A stretch of DNA of 64,000 nucleotides, taken from NCBI RefSeq assembly GCF_964204865.1, contig NC_135263.1, positions 8,849,426 to 8,913,425 on the forward strand, read 5' to 3'. Every line of letters starts with the position of its first letter. The first letter of the stretch is position 1. Positions 25,243-37,725 of the stretch are shown in pieces. The stretch is from Styela clava (lineage: Eukaryota; Chordata; Ascidiacea; Stolidobranchia; Styelidae). The position numbers and the translations under genes are program-made. The notes beneath the pieces were generated by a model, which saw nothing but the letters and a program-made list of their open reading frames with translations, searched no databases and had not been told where the DNA came from.

Positions 25243-28187
25243 TCAATCAAAAGGGATAAACTCCCCACAAGAAGCTATCCTGCACTCCACTTTCGGCCTT
25301 TCGTTGAATGTTGACATATTTTCTATCTTTTTGAGCAGTTCTGTTCCTTCAACAACTTTGCTGCAAATATATATGAATCACTTTATTAAATTTCCGTAAC
25401 CATTTTCAACATATATCTATATTATGTTACAATTTATGTTTCATTCAAATTTAGTTTCAAGTAGTAGCATGTTCAGGAAAGAAAAATCACATATATCATT
25501 GAAAACAGTTAGCTCTATTACCAGTTACTTACGTAGTCTTACCCGAAAGCCACGTAAGTGCAGTCCATCCATGGTGTTGGCTCTAATGTTATATAAAACT
25601 GAGATGCATTTGTATGTCTTCCTTTATTTGCCATACCCAGAATTCCTCGACTAGAGTGGGGTATTGCAAAATTCTCATCTTCAAAAACTCCTCCATATAT
25701 ACATTCCCCAGCATCCCCTCTTCCATGCAATATATCTGTAATGGTGATAGAAAAACAGTAAAAATTGAAGCCCCACTCAGAGTAATCAGCATTGAACAAA
25801 GCAGTTTTATCAGTGACTATTATACTAATACACTTGTTAGATGAGATGTTCTCTATCTTCCCTCTACACAAGGTCCCAGAAAAGCAGTAACAAATTCGTA
25901 GGGTAGGGAGCACTGTCTTTCTCAGTATATATCCTAAGTGGCTGAAACTGAGCCATGGGATTTGAGTGCTATTTGTGAAGTCTTCATCCTGCATTAGATA
26001 TATCGTACGATAGGTCTGAGAACAGAAAGTCTCATATAGATATCTTTTGACATGCAAATCAAATAAGCACCTAATCACTTCACTTAAGACTCATATTTAC
26101 TTTTGATCAAGTCTTTGAAAAAAATTAAATTGACAAATGAATTATTATTGCAGAAAAAAATCAAAATTCTCCTGATTATTAGGACATGTTCATACCACGG
26201 TAAATGGTTTCGATACATGATTGAATCCTAGTTTAGTACAAGAAATGATGTTGATTTACCACAAACAAAGTCTTAGTGTTTCAAGTCTTAGTGTCAATAT
26301 GACTCATATTTATTCATTTCACTTCAAGTAATAAAATCCTCTACAACTCCGACCAAACTAAACTCACTTATTCAACTTTTCAAACTTTAATCAAAACCAA
26401 AAACAGCAACGATTAGATTAGACTTTTGATATGGCAGCACAGTGAGTCGACTAAACTAAATCCAAACTAAAATTTTCTGTGACTGAGACATGATTCGAAA
26501 CTTGTGTGACTCATGAAAGCATTATCAGTTAGCTCTCGACAAAGACATGGTGTAAAATTGATTAATCGTATACTTGACATTGGTAGAACATTAAAAATTT
26601 TGGACTGCAACCAATTAATCAGTTTTGGATCTCCTTTTGAATGAGATCTCTAAAACTGCATGTTACACAAAATGAACAAACGAAAGTACAGCCAAATAGA
26701 CTATTTACAGACCTCCTCCCTGAATCCAACCATTCGGAACAATTCGATGTATTTGACTATTCTCATATGTTAAATTTAAGCCACTTGGTAAGGCTCCCTT
26801 TTCTCCTGTGCATAAAGCCCTAAAATTCTCACAAGTTTTTGGACAAATATCTGACATTAACTCAAATAAAAGTTGTCCGGCACGAGCACCATCAATGTTG
26901 ATATCCATATATGTGAAATGACGCTGAAATAATAACGGCATTAACTATCAGTGTGAATAGCACATATATATTGTTGAATCACACTATTAAGCCTCAGTAT
27001 GGGATAAAATATATATATATCTTGTATAGTCAGTAATTGCCTTCTTTCAATTTTATTATGATCGGTCCATGGGTTGTATAAAACCTGTATTATATAAACA
27101 CATAATAAATAATACCTAAATATATATAATATAATACTGACTAAACGCAGATAATCTCACACTTCCATCAATGTTATAGCAAGTTAAATTCACTATCCAT
27201 GTGATAGTGTAGACCCATACACATTTATATAAATAGATCAATACATGCATAGATCAATATACATTTTGACATAAAAGACCTTACTTGATATATCATTAAA
27301 GCAAGTGACAGCCTATGATATTATTTTAAATGTGCATTAACAGAAACTATTAGGTAGGACAGAAGTACTATGGTTTCCAGTAAATATAGAAACATCTTAT
27401 TACCAACCTCACTGTTGATAAAATAATCTGTATATGCTTCTTGTGCCATAGCTGCGTACAATGATTCAGGTCTAAAATCTTCGTAATTAAATTCATCCTG
27501 AGCCCATTGTAATAATTCCTTATGATTACCAACTGAATTTTCATTGACAAAACACATTACCAAATCAGTATATGCCCATGTGTCTCCTCCAATCTCCTGT
27601 GGAAATTTTGGATATATTTATCATAATCAATTCATTCAATTGATAAATAAAATAGATTGAAATAAAACGTAAATTTATTTATAGATTGATTTGTGGAACA
27701 AATTGACTCTAGCCTGATTCTGACTTTACCATTAAAAGGAGGCGTGAATGGTCAGAATATTCTAATGATTATGGTTTTCTAAATAACAACTACTGAACTA
27801 AGGTATATACAACCCTAATACAGAATTTTGATATTAGCTTATTTGTTTATGACTAATCTCATTGACTTACATTATTGAATATTCATAATCGCACAATATC
27901 CAAGTTACATTGTGGTGCATAATAACATATTGAGAACCTCAAAACTAACTAACTTTACACCTTATACATTCAATCTAAGCAATACATATTCCAGCTACAG
28001 TTTTGAACAAAAAAGAACTTACAATCTTCTTTTCTTTCACAAACTGGTACCATTCACATTCCAGCATAGGCTTAATGAATGGTTCTTGAAACTTGTCTGG
28101 AAATTTTCGATGCAAATCCTCGGCACAACATTTTGCTATGTGGAGAGTTTCCGATTTTAAAAGACCATATATTTTCATGTGAGCCAT
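25243..28187 (-). CDS. PPIL6: PPIL6, cyclophilin-type peptidyl-prolyl isomerase-like 6
   Basis: Five exons (28187-28023, 27596-27408, 26923-26713, 25735-25543, 25360-25243) join in frame to 291 aa; human PPIL6 is about 311. The PPIL6-specific N-terminal half (MAHMKIYGLLKSETLHIAKC...) precedes a cyclophilin fold with ICPKTCENFRALCTGEKG, IHRIVPNGWIQGGD, GMANKGRHTNASQFYI and the C-terminal VVEGTELLKKIEN. Of the cyclophilin A active-site residues, the Arg (HRI), Gln (QGG), Phe (SQFYI) and Trp (TPWMD) are present. The CypA Phe60 position is Trp and the His126 position is Tyr, so activity may be reduced. An in-frame stop lies shortly upstream of the exon containing the chosen ATG. PPIL6 is linked to ciliated cells in vertebrates (family knowledge). 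Introns show no other gene. Confidence 0.93.
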
Positions 28188-29531
28188 TGCTACTAGATAC
28201 CAACCAACAGACGGATTAATCTGAGCTCTATCCTTATCAACAATTGCTGCGATTAACTAAATGTAAGCCGACACAAACAGCCTGACGAGAAGAAACCTAA
28301 CACAGCTTTTGACAGTTGCTTGACGTAACCGTGGAGATTCGACACCTAGTGGTGAACGTAGGATAATAGAAAGGTTCGACCTGAACCGACCAGAGCCATA
28401 TGGCTCTGAACCGACTGCCCAAGCACCACTTTATTTAATTTATTTGGCTTATTTAGAAAAACAATTATTAAATAATAAAAATAACTACTATACTCTAGTT
28501 TCTCGGCTTGTACTTCTAGAACTGTTGGCCGCATTTACGTTTCTTCCTTCACTTGTCCATCCTTCTCGCGCTGCCCTAATATTTTTGCTTCGTCTCTCTC
28601 AGCCGTTTGCTGATTCCCCACCCGAAACCCGGTTACCCCTAATTGATTTCCTGTTCGCGCTGCCTTTATTTCCCTTCTGCTTCAGCGCTAGTTTATTGGG
28701 CGCTGTCAATCGCGCTGACCGCTGCGTACGCCGTTTTTTATTTCATTCTTTCGACCGTTTTGCTGCTTATCTGCCTTGCACTGCGCGCGGTTATCCTGTC
28801 CCGGTTGCCTTGCCCGCGTTTCTTAGCTTGGTCTGATTCTGCTCCGGCGCTACTCTATCCCGCACTGACTCTACTGATTAGCATTGGGTAGCTGAATGAG
28901 TTTCTGGAAATGTTAACCTCGTTTATGCACCCTTTGCTTTCGTTCCTTTTGCTTAATTTCTTCTTCTTGCCACTGACTTGTCATCAAAATTGTACTTAAT
29001 TAACAGATAAACGTCACACTTGGCCATCGCTGATGAGACTAATTACTCCGGCTATTATTGCCATAACTGCGTTGTTCGGAGCACGTGCATTCATGCCCAA
29101 ATGGAAGACGTTAGTTTGGGACTTTCTTGTGCGTTGCTTGGCTTTCCAATGATACCCGAGTGAGTTTTCTAGCATGTTTAAACAAAGACAAATAGCATAT
29201 ATATTACTAGATAATATCTTTAAAAAAATTAATGATACAACGAACAATAAAGATCAAAATCATACATTCACAGTGCGTTCATTCAATCATAACCTTCAAC
29301 TATCCTAGACATGTATGTAGGCTATACCATGCACACGACGTAAAAGAATGTAAGGTATATGGTCATTTAATAATACGCCAAAATTAATTATATGTTTGAA
29401 TTCGACGATAATTATATATTTTTGTCTTCATATGAAAAATTAATATGACATTTATATTGGAATGACAGAGCTTGATTGGTCCCGTAATGTTGGGTATCGA
29501 AACTGCGACAAGGGACCAACTACGCCAGAAG
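28188..29531. other. Intergenic, includes a GC-richer block of unknown origin
   Basis: Between PPIL6 and the first MITE there is no recognisable gene. A locally GC-rich stretch (about 28540-28870) stays open in two overlapping + frames, but the translations are compositionally biased (Leu, Phe, Arg) and match nothing I know. It may be a piece of an uncharacterised repeat. A small palindrome agagccatatggctct lies at about 28393-28408. Confidence 0.35.
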
Positions 29532-29641
29532 GGTACTCCTGAAGTATGCGCACCATGATGTCGCATAACCTGAACCCTAACCTGGTACACAACCTCAGTT
29601 CAGGTTGTGCGCCATCTTAGTGCGCATACTTCAGGAAGTCC
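29532..29641. mobile_element. hAT-like MITE (GAAGTATGCG family), copy 2
   Basis: This 110-bp element is almost entirely inverted repeat. The left side is ggtactcctgaagtatgcgc and the right side, reverse-complemented, ggacttcctgaagtatgcgc, each continuing into accw-agatg and an aacctgaacc block. The flanks gccagaag (29524-29531) and accagaag (29642-29649) match at 7 of 8 bases, consistent with an aged 8-bp duplication. It could fold into a long hairpin if transcribed. Confidence 0.8.
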
Positions 29642-30389
29642 ACCAGAAGTTATCGACAAAGACGAAGTCTCCTGGTTCTGAACGTTACGTAAAACGGAGG
29701 ACTACACTAAATTGCACTTAATTTGAACAGTTTTTTGTTAAATATAATGTGGTTGCATCGCGAACGTTCATTGTAAGAAATAATTTCGCTTTCATAAATT
29801 AACAATATATATATATATATTAAAACAATCTAAGTAACATAATTTATATATATATATGTATAAAAATAAATTTGCGGAACTATGTAATGTAAAAGACATT
29901 ATATAAATTTTATGATGAAACGATTTTCATTGAACTTTGCTCATATTAAAAATGCACACATATACACCGAAACGTTGCATACGTAAAAAAATTCTGACAC
30001 CTTCGTATGCACCCGTTGTGGGAACATCGAATAGAATTGAGCAGGGATAGTGGATGCAGAACGAAATTTGATTTCTAAAGTAAACATTATCCACATTATA
30101 GTGGTCATTTCAATTAAATTATCTAATTTTGCTAGAGAACAAAAAATATGCTACCATCACCTGAATGGTGTGTGAACAGATAATATGATTAAATTTACGT
30201 CCAATTTCCTCGTCTTATTCAGAAAAATGTAACTCAATCACAGATAAACAGACATCGTGTTCAGGCATTCAACGTCAAATTGGCGTAAATGCAGTCTTAA
30301 CATCAAATTGCAGTTCGAACAATTAGGCGAATTCGAACATACTAGAAATCACATTTATCGTCACGCAGTGATAGCCTTGGAATAACAGC

Positions 30390-30641
30390 ATGCATGGTCA
30401 GCCTGAAACCTCGAAGCAGATGAACAATACTCCAAATACGAATCCGATCACACAAGTTGCAAACGATACACTTGTAACGTCACTTGAGCAATCTTCGATT
30501 TTGCCGATGATTTCAAATGATATTACACTCCCTGAAAATAAATTAGAAAATGAGTCACACTCTACTTTCGTAGAAGCAACTAGTGAAGAAACTGGTATCA
30601 AGTGGCGACGGAATTTGGTGCTCCCGAAGTATGCGAACTAA
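30390..30641 (+). CDS. Unidentified small ORF, 3' end overlapped by a MITE
   Basis: The ORF starts MHGQPETSKQMNNTPNTNPI and is rich in Asn, Thr, Ser and Glu, with no domain I recognise. Its last eight codons come from the MITE that begins at 30617. Without the MITE the frame would run on for roughly 20 codons. It may be one exon of an undetected gene, a decayed exon, or chance. No convincing partner exon was found on the + strand nearby. Confidence 0.25.
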   Translation: MHGQPETSKQMNNTPNTNPITQVANDTLVTSLEQSSILPMISNDITLPENKLENESHSTFVEATSEETGIKWRRNLVLPKYAN

Positions 30642-30825
30642 GATGGCGGACATCGGAACGTAACATGGGTAACAGGTTAGGGTTAGGCGATAATTTTTTT
30701 CCAATTTTCCTTATTTTAGTCCTATTATCAGTTCGAAGACTAGCCAAGAGCCTCCCGTAGAATTTAGTAGTATATATATTACATTCCGATGTCCGCTATC
30801 TTGGTTCGCATACTTCGGGAGCCCC
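30617..30825. mobile_element. hAT-like MITE (GAAGTATGCG family), copy 3
   Basis: This 209-bp element has terminal inverted repeats of about 40 bp. The left starts ggtgctcccgaagtatgcg and the right, reverse-complemented, gggctcccgaagtatgcg, both continuing aacyaagatrgcggacatcg. It is flanked by an exact 8-bp duplication cggaattt (30609-30616 and 30826-30833). The short AT-rich centre includes aggttagggttagg, as in copies 1 and 2. It is non-coding and the best-preserved copy of the family here. Confidence 0.93.
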
Positions 30826-30940
30826 CGGAATTTAAATCTATATCTCATTCATAATAATATTTACATGATGTTTGCAAAATATTTCAACTTTCCTTAAATA
30901 TACCAATACGAAAATAAACGCCGAATCTGTTAAATTTATA

Positions 30941-30946
30941 TTTATT
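30941..30946 (-). promoter_or_regulatory. Putative polyadenylation signal for the membrane-protein gene
   Basis: AATAAA on the minus strand, about 60 nt downstream of the stop codon at 31007-31009. Confidence 0.5.
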
Positions 30947-31006
30947 CAGGGATCATAGGCAGTGTATAATTACCATAAAACAGAATGTGCGATCTAATCT
31001 GAACTG

Positions 31007-33364
31007 TCAAGATATTACTGATCCGATGACACTCAATTTTTGCGACCCATCGTATATTCCATAGAATAGACCAACTAATCTAAAGTATTTTTCTGATTAG
31101 ATTTAGGGAAATTTGATTCTTGTATGATGGCTCAATAAATATCTAAATCTAAACTGTAAATTTTATCATTAATCGTGGATACTGATAAGGTAAAGTATAC
31201 AATATAATATACCAATCATGCCAGAATAAATAAGTGAAAAAAAATTACTACAAATTGTTGACAATAGAAGACTTGAGAGATAATGGTAATGTAAACTATG
31301 TCATACCTCCTACTAACCACGAAACGCAGAAAATTGATACCACATATAAGACAAGTGGTCGAACAGAAGTAGATTCATTCAATTTTTTTCTAATTTTCTT
31401 GCTAACTGTTAATGTTAATCCGCTCCATATGATAAAACTTGATACAAAACACCACACTATAAGAAACGGTGTCCCGGTACAGGATTGCGTAATAACGCTC
31501 CTAGTAGCTGTAAATAAATAAGGTAGTAAGTTAGCATCGTGTATATTTTTGTAAATAATAAATGCTCAGTGAAAATTCAGTATCGATGTCGTGAGAAAAT
31601 GCGATCAACTACGCTTGTAATAAAATTATATTTTAAAATATCTGCTGGAAAAAACTACATTCTTACCTATTAGCAATAAACTTGTCGCAAGTGACGCAAA
31701 TCCAAGGATTGAAATCATTTTAAACCCTGAAATAGAAATAATACAGTACAGTTTTTTGACATGAAAGTAAATTTGTAAATTAAATAATTACATTTAACAA
31801 TAGTATATATTGTATAATAATACAAACACGTCGTGAACTAAACGATATGAGTGAGTCATCAAAGTCTTAACTGTGAACTGAGAATTGCGATATAATGTTT
31901 AACTAGATTAGAAATGAAATAATTTGATTTGCACCCAATCGAAGCAGACTTTTCAAGTTAAAAAATCTAGATCGTCTTAATTTTATTACAAATGAAGGTA
32001 TTTAAACTGATACTATATCTGCACTTCAGTGATTTTGGTATAATATTAAAGCTCTTTACCAAAGTTACTCATTTTTATACATGTCATAAAGATATAATCA
32101 TTACCGTATGTCGTATTGTCTACGAAGGTAGAAACTTAAATCATTTTCGTCCCATTTCCATATGTTGCCGAAATTGAATTCTATACATGCAATACGTATC
32201 AAGTGCATTCTAACACGGTAAAACAAACCATTTCACTTATCTGTTATAGTTTCAAACTGCTTGAATCATAAATATTAATATTTATTGAAAATGAAAAGAA
32301 AACTAGCTCTCGATGTATTCAATCGAAGGGACAACATATCGTCACGCTAATAACCGAATTGCGTAAGTCATTATTAGCAGTTTTGAGAAAAAACGTAAAA
32401 AACTTGCTAAGGAAATTGTTATGCCTTTGAGAGTCAATAATTTGCCATGGTTCACTTTTTTGATCGTAATTTGTATGACGCCGTTAAGTGACGTCATAAT
32501 GGCGCACTGTGACTTAGGCAGAAATGTGTCTATGACTTGGGGACATACGCAATTTTGCAACTTTACTATATGCACCAGTCCTGAAAACTAAACATTCCAA
32601 AAACGAATGTAATTCTCAGTATCTACAATGTCTAATCCCCAAAATAGCTAATCAGTTTAAATTACATTATTTTTTTATGTTTAAAAATATATATATATTT
32701 CATCAATATAACACGTTCTGCACACCCACCGAAATAAGACTAAGATTAAATATAAAGAATAAAACAGCAATGCACTCAATATAAAAGTCAACCAAGGTGA
32801 ATTGGACTCGGACAGTGAATATCACAAGTGACGTCACAATAGTCCTGCGGTAACAATGATAATTCATCATGACGAAACAATTGCACAAATGTGCATGTCA
32901 TACTAAATCTCCATTATTATGGGTTTCGGAATTCTTAAAATAAAATCTGAGTTAACAGACAGGTGCGCAGCATTACATAAATACCTATTTTATAAAAAAA
33001 ACTCAAAATCGTCAAAAATGACTTACGCAATTCGGTTATTAACGTGACGATATGTTATTTAACAAAACTTACATGTTCTCCTTGTAATTCGTTTTGGTGA
33101 TTTTGGAGGTCTAGGCGCAGGATACAAATCGTCATATACGGGAGGAGGTATAGTGCAATCTAGGTAAGAGGGTGGTGGTGGAAGACTTTCGGTGTCTTCG
33201 TCTTCTACGTGCGTTTCTTCTTCTACATAGCCAGGAAGAGAGAATTGTATACTCAGAGAGGATTCCGCCCTGGAAGGTGGCGGAGGAGGCGATACTCTAT
33301 AGATACGCAATCGTCCGTCGACATCAAATGCTAAATTGTCTACTTGAATCACTTCTTCCCGCAT
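31007..33364 (-). CDS. Unrecognised proline-rich protein with three membrane segments
   Basis: Four exons (33364-33073, 31726-31667, 31507-31307, 31074-31007) join in frame to 206 aa. The N-terminal ~95 residues are acidic and proline-rich, with two PPxY-type motifs (PPPSY, PPPVY) and runs of proline. A basic stretch (PPKSPKRITRRTW) then precedes the first hydrophobic segment (MISILGFASLATSLLLIG). Two more follow (PFLIVWCFVSSFIIWSGLTL and LVLYVVSIFCVSWLVGVGLF). The layout suggests a small integral membrane protein with a cytosolic tail that could bind WW-domain ubiquitin ligases of the NEDD4 type (inference). I do not recognise the family. Exon 1 may be preceded by a non-coding exon. Intron 1 contains a DNA transposon (32333-33056). 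Confidence 0.7.
32333..33056. mobile_element. Non-autonomous DNA element with ~50-bp inverted ends
   Basis: The two ends are near-perfect inverted repeats. The left reads aacatatcgtcacgctaata and continues accgaattgcgtaagtcat; the right is the same reverse-complemented with one change in the first 40 bases. A second inverted pair (around gtgacgtcac/gtgacgtcat) lies further in. The total is about 724 bp with no transposase. The flanking duplication is ambiguous because the junction itself is symmetrical (TA or TATA possible). It sits in the first intron of the membrane-protein gene. Confidence 0.8.
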
Positions 33365-33652
33365 TTTGGAAGTAATTTACATAGTAATATAAGACAATTT
33401 TCTGCAGGCTTGATCAAGCAAGATGAATTGAACAAAATAAAAACAATTACAATAGTCTATCGTGAAAAATTGTAGTCTGAAACGAAGAATGAATATTGTA
33501 GTCACCGTACGGCACATAAACACTGATTTTTCGTCGAGTTGTAGCTACGTAACCGATCTTTTATTTATGCAAATTCCAATCACGGGCAATAATCTCTTAT
33601 GTTAAAATCCTAATTCAAATTCGGTGTATTTTTCATTTCCACTAGTCTCACC

Positions 33653-34070
33653 CAGGGGCGTGCCAAACTAGTCTGCTGCCCGGGGCCAGTTTCTGATAAT
33701 GCTGCCCCTTATACCTAACTTCTAAAATAATTTGGGTGATAAACAGATTATAGATGTCGTTATACACGAGAATAAATCAAGTAAAGGTCAAGTAAGAAAG
33801 AAACGTTTGTTTTATTAAAATGATCATTAAAAATGTTGCAATTGTAACACATAGGAAACTTTTTTCTGGGATCAAGGGTCGGGGAAACAACCCTTGTTGA
33901 ATAACCATCACCACAGAACACATAGGCCTACTGTTAGCTTTTAATTAAATAAGAACACATCTAGAAGAGCATGTGTAATAACGCAAACTCTACAGCTTGG
34001 TTCTGCTGCCTCCCTACAATGTGCTGCCCGGGGCGATTGCCCCCTTCGCCCCCCTCTAGGCACGCCACTG
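33653..34070. mobile_element. hAT-type non-autonomous element, 8-bp TSD
   Basis: This 418-bp element starts CAGGGGCGTGCC and ends GGCACGCCACTG, and is flanked by the exact 8-mer gtctcacc (33645-33652 and 34071-34078). Subterminal gctgcccggggc motifs occur in mirrored positions at both ends. The centre is AT-rich and non-coding. Confidence 0.93.
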
Positions 34071-34078
34071 GTCTCACC

Positions 34079-35837
34079 TCATAAAATCATTTGAAGTAAA
34101 TATTTGCTCTTATTCTCGAATCTTCCAATATCAACATCGAATAAAATAGTTGCTACACAATCTTTATACTGAATTGTCGATATAGTATCCCGCTAGAGTC
34201 TACTTAGCACGGTTATTTCTAAACACCAGCGATTATGTTTTGTTGACTTCAACTTTCAATAACGCTGAAATCTAGCATGGGCCTTGGACGAACAGCGTCA
34301 ATTAAAATCGGTCCAGGACAAAATTGACTGTATAGATTTGCTCCAAAAATAAATCAAATAAAACCCCTTCTAGCGAAAAAGAGCCAGTTAGTATAAGTAT
34401 CGTTCAGAAGAACCTAATGTAGATATAAACAGATGTTAAAAGATAAAGTATGCAAAAACGTTTTTCAATATAATCCTTCTAAATGCATATTCCTGTGGAG
34501 CAGCTCTGTCACATTCAGATATCCCATGCATTGAAGAATCTATACACTGAGTTATTCAAATATTCCGATTCTCATTAACTTGGCCACTCACTCACTACGC
34601 TTCAGCATGACAATAAATTACCAATTTCTGATGGCCGGGATAAACGAGCGAGCCCATCCCGAGCAAACCTTTGTTTTCTCAGTACACAAATACAACAATA
34701 GTTGAAGTTACGACACAATAGAAGAGAGATAATAACTATATATCTCAATTGTCCGAGTGCGATATTCATAGTTTGTTCTCAACTTAAGTTTATGGTAGAT
34801 TGTGGAATTTGATACCAAACAAAATATTTTTGTTTCGGGATTCATATTTTCAACTTTTCCCGATATCCATGCAATACGGATTCCTCCATTAATGAAAAAA
34901 TCAGCGAAAAGAGTATTTTTGTATCTGAAATCAAATATTAACAGTACCAAGACATGAACATGATTATTTTTACCAGCACGAATAAATAGGAGGAATAAAA
35001 ATAGAAATAAAGAACTTGGTAGAAATGAGGAATTGGTCGCACTGCAAAAGGACAGCTAGGGCGGAGATTGACTTAGCCAAGATTTATGAAGGCGTCGGAA
35101 CAAAAATACAAACCTCGTTTATGAAAAAGACGTCTAAGGCTTAAAAGAACTGTCGATTGTTAAGTTTATTGGTGAGGATAGGGACGGATTGTTATGACTG
35201 TTTTTGTGAGAAAGACTGTAACATAATCGATGGCTTTCCATACATAACCGGTCCCGGGAAGTCGACAAAAACAAGTTAATACTAAAACTAGGTGAATGCA
35301 GTTTTGAAATTGTGACAACCTATATTTTTTTCTTCTGAAGGCGGTTATTTGATCTTGCTGCTGGATTTTGTGTTTCGGTGTTCGGGACACCCGGAGCGCT
35401 GTCGGTCTGACTTTTGGTGTCCTGTTGGGCTGGACTTTGGTTATTTCGGTTGAGAGAGATAGAGAGAGAGAGTTTATCTCGTTCGTCTAACCATAAACAA
35501 TATATGCCAACATATATAAATAAAAATAAAAAACAGATGCTTAGGTGAATGACTGGGAGACAACGATACGACCTTCAGGGGTCATCATAATCAGAGGCAC
35601 GGGTTGCATCATCAAAACAATACAGATTTTTGGTGTAAACAAAATGCATTTCTTTGGTCAAGGCCATTCATGCAAATATTGTAGTAAATTGTAGACTTAG
35701 TAGAAAAACACACAGTTTGCAAAGGGTTGACTTGATATAGGAATAAATAAGATACAACGTTTTATAACACTAAGTAAAATGATTTTGGACACTTTACCTA
35801 TGAGTATAAGCTTTAAATAGAAGCGTTTGAAAGATAA
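34079..35837. other. Intergenic, no gene recognised; possible retroposon tail at 35455-35600
   Basis: I see no supported coding exon here. Read on the minus strand, about 35600-35455 ends gacgaacgagataaactctc followed by a (TC)n run, which resembles the 3' end and tail of a LINE-type retroposon. There is only one copy in the window to compare, so the identification is weak. Confidence 0.35.
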
Positions 35838-36338
35838 CTAACCATCAATATTTACTCGAAATAATAATTTCTTCTCAACAAAAGTGTAGGGTAGTGACTA
35901 GTGAGTGTTATTTCCTAATATGTAACCCTTGAATTTTCTACTCGCAGATTTATTTTCTGTTTTTCAGGTCGTTTGTGATGACCAATTCAGTGACTAGCTT
36001 ATTGAATATAAAGGGTGCCTACATCATCTAAATTGGCAGTCTGATGTCTCATCTATGATAAATTTGAATTGACAACAATTGCGTTACATTAAGTAAATGA
36101 AGAAATGATCCTGTGAAATAACAATCCTAATTCCGTTGTCCTTGCAGAAGTCAATATCTAAGATTGAAAAAAAACCTTACTTATAACCTTGGGAACCCAC
36201 ATATTCCTATTCCCCGTTGTCCTACTTTAATTATTTATAATTACTTATACTGTTACTTGTACCTTTAAATACTTATTACAATCTGGACTATAATTTGGCA
36301 ATAATAGGCTCTAGTTTGGGGAATAAAGTGGTCTAGCC

Positions 36339-37525
36339 CAGGGCTTCCCAAACTTTTGAGCTCGCGGCCCCTTCTGATATATTAAAATCTTTCGCGGCCC
36401 TTGTCCACGTTAAATAATGCCAAACAGTTCGAATTATGCATTTTTGATGTTTTATTGGCACAGCCAATTCTCAACTTTAACATGTCTACTCAATAACAAA
36501 AACAAGCACATATTTATTCAGATTAACGTTTCTCAATTATTCAGTGTAATGGGTACGAATGCTTTTTGCTGCATAGCAAGGCTCAATGTATGTTTATACA
36601 GGCCTAAATGATGAATTACGATGTCTGGCTACCGACGGCATGGTTCTTATCTCGAATTGTTCACTCTCATTGATCAAACTTAGCATGATGCAGCATTTTG
36701 TGCGACGCCAAACTATCAAAAAAAAAAAAAATCATGTCGCACTTACACGAAAAATATACTGCCTCGAAACAAAACACAATTTTGTCATCGTTAATATGTA
36801 CTAAATGTCTTTTGGGGTTTTTAATCATGTAGGCCCGAGGAATAAAGGCAAAAAGTTAACGTTTTTTTTTTTTTTTATCTCTGCCTGGTTTTTCTTTAAA
36901 ATGCTAAAGAAATCACTCAAGTTTGATGAACTCGGTTCAGCAAATGAATAAACTGCAGCTTATACGAAATTGCAACATGTAGGGTTTATCTCTTATATTA
37001 CGTAACAATAGACCCTACGTACAGAAAGTGAACACATAGAACGGTTTAAGGTGGGTTATCACGCAAACATTTTTGTTGCAAATTTGATTTTATATGATTT
37101 ATTAAGATTTTTGGCGTTTACCGGTTGCATAAAGTGGACTTAGTAGTATTAATATTTTCTACTTTATCAAATGGTTAATAGTCTATATGTAGCAGTTATT
37201 TTAAATAAAAATTTATAAGTGAACGGAAATTGGTATTCATATTTTGTATAATAATAAATTTCATTATTCTCTATCCCCAAAATGAGTCCTAGTGTTATTT
37301 TCGGAAGAAAACTGAAGACAGTGTCTTATTTTCGGAAAAACACGGTATTATGAAGATGTATTCACTCGGAATCGTGAAATCTTTGTTTTACACTATTTGT
37401 ATAATAATTGTATTTCGAATCAAGAGTCTGAAAAAAGTACAATATATATGATACTTTGTGTAAAATTGGTGTTCTCCTTGTGGCCCCTAAAATTCGTTTC
37501 ACGGCCCCTAGTTTGAGAAGCCCTG
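36339..37525. mobile_element. hAT-type element in repeat copy A, 8-bp TSD
   Basis: This 1,187-bp element has ends CAGGGCTTCCCAAAC and GTTTGAGAAGCCCTG, flanked by the exact 8-mer gtctagcc (36331-36338 and 37526-37533). Subterminal cgcggcccc and cacggccccta motifs mirror each other. An internal block (about 36830-37030) resembles one in the hAT element at 43146-43805 (aataaaggcaaa, tctctgcctgg, aatgctaaagaaat), so the two belong to related families. No intact transposase. Confidence 0.93.
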
Positions 37526-37725
37526 GTCTAGCCAACCTCTTCATGCACCCAATTCTGGCAACTTAAAAGTTTATCTCTACTGTTCACTACCATTTATAAA
37601 ATCTATCAATTCGGCAGTGGCAAACAGTATAAATTTATTATTATGGTGTGGCAAGTATTTTATTTTTTTCCAACTACCCGTATGTAATTTATAACTTCTG
37701 TATGGTTGTGTGTGTGGGTGCGTGT

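Noticed and set aside
28444..28891. Two overlapping + strand ORFs of 130 and 82 codons
   Set aside because: Overlap in different frames with biased composition, no domain and no splice context; more likely a GC-rich repeat.
34708..34950. Minus-strand 80-codon ORF with an AG acceptor-like start (YKNTLFADFFINGGIRIAWI)
   Set aside because: No recognisable domain, no second exon and surrounding sequence is repeat-like.
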